52,500 nucleotides of DNA from Paracoccaceae bacterium Fryx2 (GTDB lineage: Bacteria > Pseudomonadota > Alphaproteobacteria > Rhodobacterales > Rhodobacteraceae): positions 1-52,500 of the forward strand of contig JAVSGI010000004.1 in the NCBI GenBank assembly GCA_032334235.1. Direction: 5' to 3'. A program made the translations under genes and the position numbers. Of the stretch, positions 45,197 to 52,500 are shown piece after piece. The number at the start of each line of letters is the position of its first letter. Position 1 is the first letter of the stretch. The notes below the pieces were generated by a model, which ran no database searches, was not told the origin of the DNA, and worked only from the letters and a program-made list of their open reading frames with translations.

Positions 45197-46246
45197 GGCT
45201 CTGTTGCACAAATCCCGTGAGGGATTCATCTTGTGAATCCAGCGTGGTAGCTGGACGGCATGAGCAGACCCATACCCCCCGCCTACAAGACCAGGAACTG
45301 GCCCGCCTATAACGAAGCGCTGAAGCGCCGCGGCTCGCTGACGATCTGGTTTGATACCGCCATGATCTGGGAGGCTGCGCCGACAGGTAAGCGCGGCCGA
45401 CAGCCTGACTATAGCGATGCCGCGATCCAGACCTGCCTGACCATCAAGGTGTTGTTTGGCATGGCGCTCAGACAGACGACTGGCTTCGTCGAAAGCCTGC
45501 TGGGGCTCATCGATTTGGATTGGGCTGTGCCCAATTTCAGCACGCTGAGCCGTCGCCAGAAGACCCTGAAGGTCAACATCCCCCACCGCGGCTCGCAAGG
45601 CCCGCTGCATCTTCTGATCGATAGCACCGGGATCAAGGTTGAAGGCGAAGGTGAATGGAATGCGCGCAAGCACGGCGGCACCAAACGTCGGGTCTGGCGC
45701 AAGATTCACATCGGGATAGACGAGAAAACACTGGAAATCCGCGCAGCCGAGTTCACCACCAGCGATGTCGGTGACGCGCCGATGCTGCCCGAACTGCTCG
45801 ACCAGATCCCGCCCGATCAGGAGATCGCCAGCGTCACCGCTGATGGCGCCTTCGACACACGCAAGTGTCACGACGCCATCGCCGCCCGCGGTGCGGCCGC
45901 CATCATTCCGCCCCGCAAGAACGCCAAGCCATGGAAGCCCGACACCCCCGGGGCAATCGCCCGCAACGAAGCCCTACGCGCGTCGAAACGCTTCGGCCGA
46001 ACCATCTGGCGACGATGGAGCGGTTATCACCGCCGAAGCCGCGTCGAGACGAAGATGCACTGCGTCAAATTGCTGGGTCAGCGCCTCATGGCGCGGGACT
46101 TTGACCGTCAGGTCGCCGAGTTTCAGGTCCGTGTAGCCGTGCTGAACGGCTTCACGGCGCTCGGTATACCCGTCACTGAAGCCGTGGGATGAGTCTGTCC
46201 AGGGAAAGGGGAGATCTGTCTGTCACCCGATTTGTGCAACAGAGCC
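45197..46246 (+). mobile_element. IS903-like IS5-family element, copy 2
   Basis: This is 1050 bp with the same terminal repeats as copy 1 (GGCTCTGTTGCACAAATC and mirror) in the opposite orientation. The flanking nonamers (ACACGGTCT left, CTCCCTGCA right) differ, so there is no 9-bp duplication. It sits between trmJ and ctaA without disrupting either. Confidence 0.93.
45260..46192 (+). CDS. IS5-family (IS903 group) transposase, copy 2
   Basis: The 310-aa protein is identical in sequence to the copy at 32052-32984 and has the same DDE motifs (LLIDSTGIKVEG, VTADGAFDTRKC, RSRVETKMHCVK). It is intact. Two identical copies about 12 kb apart in inverted orientation form a substrate for homologous recombination. 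Confidence 0.94.
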   Translation: MSRPIPPAYKTRNWPAYNEALKRRGSLTIWFDTAMIWEAAPTGKRGRQPDYSDAAIQTCLTIKVLFGMALRQTTGFVESLLGLIDLDWAVPNFSTLSRRQKTLKVNIPHRGSQGPLHLLIDSTGIKVEGEGEWNARKHGGTKRRVWRKIHIGIDEKTLEIRAAEFTTSDVGDAPMLPELLDQIPPDQEIASVTADGAFDTRKCHDAIAARGAAAIIPPRKNAKPWKPDTPGAIARNEALRASKRFGRTIWRRWSGYHRRSRVETKMHCVKLLGQRLMARDFDRQVAEFQVRVAVLNGFTALGIPVTEAVG

Positions 46247-46439
46247 CTCCCTGCACATAGTCGACGTTCGAGATCAATGCAGCATCGGTCACTCTGGGCT
46301 CGCATCGGACGCCCGCTGTCTGCCGATTCTGCCGGAGTCACCGCCAAAAAATTCCGTCCGCGCCTCCTGCGGCAGTTTGGCGGAGGGGTTGTCGCGCGGC
46401 GGGGGTGCGCCTAGTCTCCGGCGCGAGACGGAGAACAAG

Positions 46440-47603
46440 ATGGCACGCAAGAAGCGCAGCATTTTCGAAGAGGTGGGCGAGGCGGGCCCGGTGGTCACGC
46501 CTGCGGTGCCGCAGGTCGGGCTGATCGACCGGGGCAACCGGGGGGCGCGGGGCGGCATACGGCTGTGGCTGGTGGCGCTGTTCCTGCTGCTGGTGGTGAT
46601 GATCGCGCTGGGCGGCTGGACAAGGCTGACCGATTCCGGCCTTGCCATCACCGAATGGCAGCCGGTGACCGGGGCGCTGCCGCCGATGACCGAGGCCGAC
46701 TGGTCGCGGGCGTTCGAGCTTTACCGCGCCATCCCGGAATACCAGTTGCAGAACAAGGGGATGGAGCTGGAGGCGTTCAAGTCGCTTTACTGGTGGGAAT
46801 GGGGGCACCGGCAGCTTGGCCGGGTGATCGGCGTCGTCTGGGCGCTGGGCTACCTCGGGTTCCTCGTGGCGCGGCGGATTCCGGTCGGCTGGAAGGGGCG
46901 GCTGCTGCTGCCGGGCGTGCTGGGCGGCGTGCAGGGGGCGATCGGCTGGTGGATGGTGTCTTCGGGGCTGGGGGAGGGGCGGGTCGATGTCGCCTCCTAC
47001 CGGCTGGCGGTGCATCTGGGGCTGGCCTTCGTCATCCTGGGGCTGATCGCGTGGTATGTGTTTCTGCTGGCGCGCAGCGAGGCTGACCTGATCAAGGCGC
47101 GGCGGGTGCGCGAGAAGCGGCTGTTCGGGCTGTCGACCGGGCTGATGCATCTGGCGTTCCTGCAGATTCTGCTGGGGGCACTGGTGGCGGGTATCGACGC
47201 CGGGCGGGGTTATCCGACCTGGCCGCTGATGAACGGCAGCTTCTTCCCGGCGGATGCGCTCTATGTGCCGGGGCGCCCGGCCTGGGCGGCGGTGTTCGAG
47301 AATCCGGGGCTGGTGCAGTTCATCCACCGCATGTCGGGCTATGTGCTGCTGGTCTTCGGGCTGGGGGTGTGGCTGGCGGGGCGGCGGTCGGCGCATCTGG
47401 CGACGCGGCGGGCGTTTCGTGCCGTGGCGATCATGCTGCTGGGGCAGATGGCGCTGGGCATTGCCGCCGTGGTGACGGTGGCGCATCCGCACATCGCGCT
47501 GACGCACCAGTTCGGTGCGGTTCTTCTGTGGGTGCTGATCCTGCGCGCCCGCCATCTTGCGCAATACCCCGTTGCGGGGTCGATCCGGAAAGGGACGCAA
47601 TGA
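46440..47603 (+). CDS. ctaA: Heme A synthase (COX15/CtaA)
   Basis: This 387-aa inner-membrane enzyme oxidises heme O to heme A for cytochrome c oxidase. It has eight predicted helices. Family motifs are GGWTRLTDSGLAITEWQPVT, ALPPMTEADW, EWGHRQLGRVIG (heme-ligand His), AVHLGLAFVIL, VAGIDAGRGYPTWPLMNG, QFIHRMSGYVLL and VAHPHIALTHQ. The ATG at 46440 gives the usual basic N-terminus MARKKRSIFEEV. Its end overlaps the peptidase start (ATGA). Confidence 0.94.
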   Translation: MARKKRSIFEEVGEAGPVVTPAVPQVGLIDRGNRGARGGIRLWLVALFLLLVVMIALGGWTRLTDSGLAITEWQPVTGALPPMTEADWSRAFELYRAIPEYQLQNKGMELEAFKSLYWWEWGHRQLGRVIGVVWALGYLGFLVARRIPVGWKGRLLLPGVLGGVQGAIGWWMVSSGLGEGRVDVASYRLAVHLGLAFVILGLIAWYVFLLARSEADLIKARRVREKRLFGLSTGLMHLAFLQILLGALVAGIDAGRGYPTWPLMNGSFFPADALYVPGRPAWAAVFENPGLVQFIHRMSGYVLLVFGLGVWLAGRRSAHLATRRAFRAVAIMLLGQMALGIAAVVTVAHPHIALTHQFGAVLLWVLILRARHLAQYPVAGSIRKGTQ

Positions 47604-49072
47604 CCGCCTTTGATGACTTGATGGCCTTCCAGCGCCAGACCGAGGCCCTGGCACAGATTGCCGGGCGTCTGGGCTGGGATCAGGAAACCATGATGCCGCG
47701 CGGCGCCGCCGAGCAGCGGTCGGAGGAAACCGCGGCACTGGAGGGGGTGCTGCACGCCCGGCGCACCGATCCGCGGCTGGCCGACTGGCTGGACGAGATC
47801 GAACCCGCCGAAGCGGTGGCCGAGGGGCAATTGCGCCTGATCCGCCGCAGCTACGACCGGATGACCAGGGTGCCGGGGGCGCTGGCGCAGGAACTGGCGC
47901 GGGTGACATCGACGGCGCAGGGCATCTGGGCGGCGGCGCGGGCGGCGGATGACGTGGGGGCGTTCCTGCCGACGCTGGCCGAGGTGATCGCGCTGAAGCG
48001 CGAGGAGGCCGCGTGCCTGGCGGATGGCGGCGACCTTTATGACGCGCTGGTCGATGACTACGAGCCGGGGGCGACGGCGGAAAGCCTGGGCGCGATGTTC
48101 GACCGGATGCGGCCGCGTCTGGTGGCGCTGCGGGCGGCGGTGCTGGGGGCAGAGCATCAGCCGGCCGCCTTGCAGGGCCATTTCGGGCTGGACGCGCAGT
48201 TGCGGCTGGCGCGGGATCTGGCGACCACCTTCGGCTATGACTGGACGCGCGGGCGGCTGGACCAGGCGGTGCATCCGTTCAGTTCCGGGTCGGGGTCGGA
48301 TGCGCGGATCACCACGCGGGTGGTCGAGACCGAGCCGTTCAACTGCATCTACTCCACCATCCACGAGGTCGGCCACGCCTGTTACGAGCTGGGCATCGAC
48401 CCCGACTACCTGCTGACCCCGCTGGGGTCCGGCGTCTCGATGGGGGTGCATGAAAGCCAGAGCCGGATCTACGAGAACCAGCTTGGCCGCAGCCGCGCCT
48501 TCACCGGCTGGATGCACGGGCAGATGGTCGAACGGTTCGGCGATTTCGGCATCGCCGCGCCCGAGGCATTCCATGGCGCTGTCAACCGGGTGCAGCCCGG
48601 CTTTGTGCGGACCGAGGCCGACGAGGTGCATTATAACCTGCACATCATGATGCGCTTCGATCTGGAACGCGCGCTGATCCGGGGCGATCTGGCGGTGGCG
48701 GATCTGGAGGCGGCGTGGAACGCGCGATTCCTCGCCGATTTCGGGGTGGCGGTGGACCGGCCGTCGCATGGCATGTTGCAGGACGTGCACTGGTCGGTTG
48801 GCCTTTTCGGCTATTTTCCGACCTACACGCTGGGCAACGTATATGCCGGCTGTCTGGCGCAGGCGCTGCGGGAGGCCGTGCCGGATCTGGATGAGCAGCT
48901 GGCGAAGGGCAACACTTCGGCCGCGACCGGCTGGCTGAGGGAAAAGGTGCAGCGCCATGGCGGGCTTTACACGCCGGCGGAGGTGATCGGGCAGGCCTGC
49001 GGCTTTGCGCCATCGGAAGGCCCGCTGCTCGACAATCTGGAGGCCAAGTTCCGCGACCTTTACCGGCTTTGA
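47600..49072 (+). CDS. M32 family metallocarboxypeptidase
   Basis: This 490-aa zinc carboxypeptidase (Taq/PfuCP type) has the active-site HEVGH at residues 255-259. Further motifs are GWDQETMMPRGAAEQR at the N-terminus, DARITTRV, GVHESQSRIYEN (third zinc ligand region) and ADEVHYNLHIMMRFDLERAL. The start overlaps the ctaA stop. It probably removes C-terminal residues from cytoplasmic peptides. Confidence 0.93.
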   Translation: MTAFDDLMAFQRQTEALAQIAGRLGWDQETMMPRGAAEQRSEETAALEGVLHARRTDPRLADWLDEIEPAEAVAEGQLRLIRRSYDRMTRVPGALAQELARVTSTAQGIWAAARAADDVGAFLPTLAEVIALKREEAACLADGGDLYDALVDDYEPGATAESLGAMFDRMRPRLVALRAAVLGAEHQPAALQGHFGLDAQLRLARDLATTFGYDWTRGRLDQAVHPFSSGSGSDARITTRVVETEPFNCIYSTIHEVGHACYELGIDPDYLLTPLGSGVSMGVHESQSRIYENQLGRSRAFTGWMHGQMVERFGDFGIAAPEAFHGAVNRVQPGFVRTEADEVHYNLHIMMRFDLERALIRGDLAVADLEAAWNARFLADFGVAVDRPSHGMLQDVHWSVGLFGYFPTYTLGNVYAGCLAQALREAVPDLDEQLAKGNTSAATGWLREKVQRHGGLYTPAEVIGQACGFAPSEGPLLDNLEAKFRDLYRL

Positions 49073-49151
49073 ACTCTTGATGACGGCAGGCTGCGCGGGG
49101 TGACTTCACCGCCCGCGCGGCATTCCCCGCGATCTGGCGCATGGGCGGTGT

Positions 49152-49313
49152 TTGACGGAACGGCAGGCGGTCCGGGTGCTGGCGGTCGGGCAGACGCCTG
49201 GCTGTGGCTGCTTCTTCCAGATATTCGCGGCGCTGGTGCTGATCGGGATGGCCTGGGCCCTCGGGCTGGCCGCAATCGGGCTTGCCCTGCGGGTCCGGCC
49301 GGAGCCGACATGA
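49152..49313 (+). CDS. Possible small membrane protein (53 aa)
   Basis: A TTG-started frame gives TERQAVRVLAVGQTPGCGCF followed by one hydrophobic helix (FQIFAALVLIGMAWALGLAA) and a basic end. There is no clear ribosome-binding site and no known family, so it may be chance. Confidence 0.3.
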   Translation: MTERQAVRVLAVGQTPGCGCFFQIFAALVLIGMAWALGLAAIGLALRVRPEPT

Positions 49314-49354
49314 GGGGTTCTTTTCTTGAATTTTCGTAGAAAATTCGGCGGCGC

Positions 49355-50143
49355 TCACAGCCAGTCGGGTTTGCGCTTTTCCAGAAAGGCGGCGATCCCT
49401 TCGTCGGTGTCGCGCCACAGCATGTTCTCCGTCATCACGCCTGCCGCATGGGCATAGGCTGCGGCCGGATCGAGGCCGATCTGGTCGTAGAATGCCGCCT
49501 TTCCGATCTTCACCGCGGCGGTCAGCTTGGCCGCGACCTGCGCGGCCAGCGCCTGTGTCTCGGCTTCCAGCACGTCGGCCGACACCACGCGGTTCACCAG
49601 CCCGACCTCGCGGGCGCGGGCCGCGTCGATGAAGGCGCCGGTGGTCAGCATCTCGAACGCCACCTTGGCGGGCACGTTGCGGGTCAGCGCCACCATCGGG
49701 GTCGAACAGAACAGGCCGATGTTCACGCCATTCACGCCGAAGCGCGTGCCTTCGGCCGCCACCGCCATGTCGCAGGAGGCCACCAGCTGGCAGCCCGCCG
49801 CCGTGGCGATGCCATGGACCTGCGCGATCACCGGCTGGGGCAGGGCGGGGATCATCTGCATTACGGCGGCGCAGCGGGTGAAGAGGTCGGCAAAATACGC
49901 GGCGCCGTGATCGGGGGCGGCACGGCCGGCCTGCATTTCCTTCAGGTCGTGCCCGGCGCAGAAGGCGCGGCCCGCCCCGCGCAGCACCACGACGCGGATG
50001 GCCGGGTCGGCGGCCAGGCGACTGAACGTCTCGGCCAGCGCCGCCAGCATCGCGTCCGACAGCGCGTTCAGGCTGCCAGGCGCGTTCAGCGTCAGGGTGG
50101 CCACGCCGTTTGCGTCGGCGCGCAGCAGGATCGGTTCGCTCAT
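49355..50143 (-). CDS. Enoyl-CoA hydratase/isomerase family protein
   Basis: This 262-aa crotonase-fold enzyme has LNALSDAMLAALAETF, VLRGAGRAFCAGHDLKEM (oxyanion hole), VIAQVHGIATAAGCQLVASC (second oxyanion Gly), DMAVAAEGTRFGVNGVNIGL and a C-terminal GIAAFLEKRKPDW. The usual catalytic glutamate pair is not obvious, so hydratase, isomerase or other activity is open. The ATG at 50143 is the family start. It is divergent from the thioesterase gene. Confidence 0.88.
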   Translation of the reverse strand: MSEPILLRADANGVATLTLNAPGSLNALSDAMLAALAETFSRLAADPAIRVVVLRGAGRAFCAGHDLKEMQAGRAAPDHGAAYFADLFTRCAAVMQMIPALPQPVIAQVHGIATAAGCQLVASCDMAVAAEGTRFGVNGVNIGLFCSTPMVALTRNVPAKVAFEMLTTGAFIDAARAREVGLVNRVVSADVLEAETQALAAQVAAKLTAAVKIGKAAFYDQIGLDPAAAYAHAAGVMTENMLWRDTDEGIAAFLEKRKPDWL

Positions 50144-50201
50144 CTTGTCATTCCCCCCGGTTTGCCCGAAGTCTAGGGCGCGGCGGGCGGAAGGGAAAGA
50201 C

Positions 50202-50618
50202 ATGGCGTTGGCGATGACGGCGGCGGATCTGCAGGCGTTTCTGGCGCGCGACTTCGCGCAGGTGGCGGATGATTTCGCGATCGAGGCGGTGGGCGACGAG
50301 CTGGCGGTGCGCCTGCGGGTGGCTGACCGTCACCTGCGCCCCGGCGGCACGGTGTCGGGGCCCGCGATGTTCGCGCTGGCCGATGTGGCGATGTATCTCG
50401 CGATCCTGTCGCGGATCGGGCCGGTGGCGCTGGCGGTGACCACCAGTTGCGCCATCGACTTCATGCGCAAGCCCGAGGCCGGGCGCGACCTGATCGGCGT
50501 GGCGCGGCTGCTGAAGCTGGGCCGGGTGCTGGCGGTGGGGGATGTGCTGATCCGGTCGGACGGCTTGCACGAGCCGGTGGCGCGCGCCGGTCTGACCTAT
50601 GCCATCCCGCCGCGCTGA
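50202..50618 (+). CDS. PaaI-type hotdog-fold thioesterase
   Basis: This 138-aa hotdog-fold protein has HLRPGGTVSGPAMFALADVA (the catalytic-helix region G-x-GP-xFALAD) and VTTSCAIDFMRKPEAGRDLI. It probably hydrolyses a small acyl-CoA. It is divergent from the enoyl-CoA hydratase gene, with which it may share function. GGAAGGG precedes the ATG at 50202. Confidence 0.83.
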   Translation: MALAMTAADLQAFLARDFAQVADDFAIEAVGDELAVRLRVADRHLRPGGTVSGPAMFALADVAMYLAILSRIGPVALAVTTSCAIDFMRKPEAGRDLIGVARLLKLGRVLAVGDVLIRSDGLHEPVARAGLTYAIPPR

Positions 50619-50626
50619 GGGGCGGC

Positions 50627-51001
50627 TTACGGCTTGGCCAGCGTGAAGCGGCCTTCGACATGGGCGCCGCTTTCGATGATCAGCACGGCATAGGTGCAGT
50701 CGGCACGCAGGGTCGCCGCGGCGCGCAGCGTCAGCGCCTGGCAGGAAATCCGGCCTTCGAGCTTGCCGCGCAGTTCGATGGTTTCGGCCGATACCGTGCC
50801 GGTGACGCGGCCTTCGGAGCCGATCACCAGGGTGCGGGCGGTGATGGTGCCGTCGATCTCGCCTGTCACCTCGATCGTGCCGTCCGAGGTGATGTCGCCC
50901 GTGATGCGCAGATCGGTGGCAAGGACCGAGCGGCCGCCCTGGGTGGAAGGGCGCTGGCTCGCACCCGGGTGAGCGGGTTCGGCGGGCTTGTTCTGCATCA
51001 T
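50627..51001 (-). CDS. Bactofilin (polymer-forming cytoskeletal protein)
   Basis: This 124-aa protein has a central right-handed beta-helix of the bactofilin/DUF583 type: repeated hydrophobic G-x-I/V turns (DLRITGDITSDGTIEVTGEI, DGTITARTLVIGSEGRVTG, TIELRGKLEGRISCQALTLR). A short disordered N-terminal tail (MMQNKPAEPAHPG) precedes it. Bactofilins form filaments at the membrane that place cell-wall enzymes. The ATG at 51001 follows GGGGGAA. Confidence 0.88.
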   Translation of the reverse strand: MMQNKPAEPAHPGASQRPSTQGGRSVLATDLRITGDITSDGTIEVTGEIDGTITARTLVIGSEGRVTGTVSAETIELRGKLEGRISCQALTLRAAATLRADCTYAVLIIESGAHVEGRFTLAKP

Positions 51002-51184
51002 GGTTCCCCCATTGGCGCCCCGGCGCCGGGGCGCGCGGGGGCATACGGTTTCGATAGAGGCTGAAGGGGTGGCGCGGGTCAAGGGGGGCGCGCACCGGAG
51101 CGGGCGATTTCCGCCGGGTGGTGACAAGGGGGAAGCAGGGTGGTCTGATGCCCGGCGGGAATCAGGCGGCATCGGGGGTGGGTC

Positions 51185-52207
51185 TTGGAAACAGCCAGCG
51201 CGGAAACGGAAGACGGCGGGGCGGCGTTCTTCCGCCCGGTTTCGGGGTTCGATCTGCCGCGCTATGCCGGGGTGCCGACCTTCATGCGGCTGCCGCATGT
51301 GCCCCCCGGCCATCCGCGACTGGGCGAGGTGCAGGTCGGGCTGATCGGCGCGCCCTGGGATGGCGGCACCACCAACCGGCCCGGCCCGCGCCATGGCCCG
51401 CGCCAGTTGCGCGATGCCTCGACCATGATCCGGGCCGAGAACGGGATCACCGGCGTGCGCCCCTTCGAGGCGGTGCGCTGCGCCGATCTGGGCGACGTGG
51501 CGCCGAACCCCGCCGACCTGATGGACAGCCTGGCGCGGATGCAGGCGTTCTATGCCGGGGTGCGGGCGGCGGGCATCGTGCCGCTGACCGCCGGGGGCGA
51601 CCATCTGTGCACGCTGCCGATCCTGCGGGCGCTGGCGGCGGAGCGACCGCTGGGGATGATTCACTTCGACAGCCACACCGACCTGTTCCACAGCTACTTC
51701 GGCGGCTCGATGTATACCCATGGCACGCCGTTCCGCCGCGCGGTGGAGGAAGGGCTGCTCGACCCGCGCCGGGTCTGCATGATCGGCATCCGCGGCACCG
51801 CCTATGACCGCGAGGACCGCGACTTTGCCCGGGCCGCAGGCATCCGGGTGATCCCGATCGAGGAGTTCCACGCGCGGGGCCCCGAGGACGTGATGTTCGA
51901 GGCCCGCGCCATTGCCGGATCGGGCGATACTTATGTGTCCTATGACATCGACTTCGTCGATCCGGCCTTTGCCCCCGGCACCGGCACGCCCGAGATCGGC
52001 GGGCCGAACTCGTGGCAGGCGCTGCAGGTGGCGCGGCTGCTGGCCGGGGTGAAGATTGTCGGGGCCGATCTGGTCGAGGTGTCGCCGCCGTTCGATGCCT
52101 CGGGCGGCACGGCGTTCCTTGGCGCTTCCATCATGTTCGAGATGCTGTGCGTCATCGCGCAGTCGCTGTCGGCCTCTCTTTCCCTGCAACCCGAAGGCAC
52201 CGCATGA
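51185..52207 (+). CDS. speB: Agmatinase / ureohydrolase family protein
   Basis: This 340-aa manganese ureohydrolase has VGLIGAPWDGGTTNRPGPRH, metal ligands in TAGGDHLCTLP (GGDH), MIHFDSHTDLFHSY (DxHxD) and YVSYDIDFVDPAFAPGTGTP (SxDxDxxDP), then LVEVSPPFDASGGTA. It cleaves agmatine or a related guanidino compound to urea. The start is a TTG at 51185 after GGGGGTGGG. It overlaps the next gene by four bases (ATGA). Guanidinobutyrase or guanidinopropionase activity is also possible. Confidence 0.88.
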   Translation: METASAETEDGGAAFFRPVSGFDLPRYAGVPTFMRLPHVPPGHPRLGEVQVGLIGAPWDGGTTNRPGPRHGPRQLRDASTMIRAENGITGVRPFEAVRCADLGDVAPNPADLMDSLARMQAFYAGVRAAGIVPLTAGGDHLCTLPILRALAAERPLGMIHFDSHTDLFHSYFGGSMYTHGTPFRRAVEEGLLDPRRVCMIGIRGTAYDREDRDFARAAGIRVIPIEEFHARGPEDVMFEARAIAGSGDTYVSYDIDFVDPAFAPGTGTPEIGGPNSWQALQVARLLAGVKIVGADLVEVSPPFDASGGTAFLGASIMFEMLCVIAQSLSASLSLQPEGTA

Positions 52208-52500
52208 CACACGATCTGATCATCAGCAATGCCCGCGTCCTGACCATGGATGCGGGCAATCCGAGGGCCGAGGCCGTGGCGCTGGGGGGCGGCCGCATCC
52301 TTGCGGTGGGCGGCCGGGCCGAGGTGGAGGCGCTAGCCGGGCCCGGCACGCCGATGATCGACGCGCAGGGGCGCAGCCTGCTGCCGGGGTTCGTGGAAAG
52401 CCATCTGCATCTGGTGCTGGGCGGGGCGGAGCTGGCGCATCTGCAACTGCATGGCGCAGGCGGCATGGCGGCAATGACCGCCGCGTTCCGCGATTTTTCT
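52204..52500 (+). CDS. Amidohydrolase family protein (YtcJ-like), partial at the window end
   Basis: The first 99 residues are visible: DLIISNARVLTMDAGNP, GGRILAVGGRAEVEALAG and SLLPGFVESHLHLVLGGAEL with the HxH metal motif (SHLH). This is the N-terminus of a long metal-dependent amidohydrolase of the amidohydrolase-3 type. It continues past the window. It is translationally coupled to the agmatinase gene, suggesting shared breakdown of guanidino or amide compounds. Confidence 0.82.
   Translation, partial: MTHDLIISNARVLTMDAGNPRAEAVALGGGRILAVGGRAEVEALAGPGTPMIDAQGRSLLPGFVESHLHLVLGGAELAHLQLHGAGGMAAMTAAFRDFS

Noticed and set aside
46338-47909. 523-aa minus-strand open frame over ctaA and the peptidase gene
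   Set aside because: Shadow with repetitive His/Gln/Pro composition; real genes lie on the plus strand.

Overview
The window reads as a chromosomal segment of a high-GC alphaproteobacterium of the order Rhodobacterales (Rhodobacteraceae/Paracoccaceae type). The evidence is the high-GC coding style, a ChpT phosphotransferase (CckA-ChpT-CtrA cell-cycle relay), an ornithine-lipid pair olsB-olsA, the block rplU-rpmA-acetyltransferases-obgE-proB-proA, a DUF3553 protein, and intergenic GC-rich repeats ending in a ggtatttg...aagaagaag-type tail. The exact genus cannot be named from the sequence.

Layout. 35-6730 (minus strand): a catabolic operon with a cysteine-desulfurase-like aminotransferase, a wrecked polar amino acid ABC importer, its intact ATPase, an RpiR-type regulator and a hydantoinase/dihydropyrimidinase. 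The importer is broken twice: a deletion fused the binding protein to the end of a permease, and an IS5-family element then landed in the signal-peptide codons, leaving a 4-bp target duplication. 7092-9807: SulP anion transporter, universal stress protein and a DksA-like zinc finger. 9859-13933: ABC-F ATPase, a small hypothetical protein and an MFS transporter.

14127-23421 is the most interesting region. It is a two-armed cluster for autoinducer-2 (AI-2) uptake and processing. One arm (minus) has a LVIVD beta-propeller protein and AI-2 kinase LsrK. The other (plus) has LsrR, a single ABC permease, a periplasmic binding protein that resembles Vibrio LuxP rather than LsrB, a single-domain ATPase, an RbsD/FucU-type pyranase, LsrG and a class II aldolase. 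The inferred route is: LuxP-like capture, ABC import, phosphorylation by LsrK, isomerisation by LsrG, then cleavage by the aldolase in place of the absent LsrF, with LsrR as the phospho-signal-responsive repressor. A shared 14-bp motif near both arms is a candidate operator.

23599-24892 is a graveyard of defence-type genes (GIY-YIG/T5orf172 nuclease, DEAD/DEAH helicase, AIPR abortive-infection protein, a possible nucleotidyltransferase). 25195-30539 is an ion-homeostasis operon (HTH protein, Kef-like antiporter, SDR, P-type ATPase) behind a promoter with an FNR-type box at the class II position. 30867-33651 holds a truncated IS256-family element interrupted by an IS903-like IS5-family element and accessory gene remnants, abutting the 3' end of a tRNA-Ser(CGA).

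33952-45077 is core genome: DUF2059 protein, acetyltransferases, L21, L27, ObgE, ProB, ProA, ChpT, DUF3553, OlsB, OlsA, ThiE-like and TrmJ. A second copy of the IS903-like element, in the opposite orientation, lies at 45197-46246. After it come heme A synthase, an M32 carboxypeptidase, enoyl-CoA hydratase, a thioesterase, a bactofilin, agmatinase and the start of an amidohydrolase that runs off the window.
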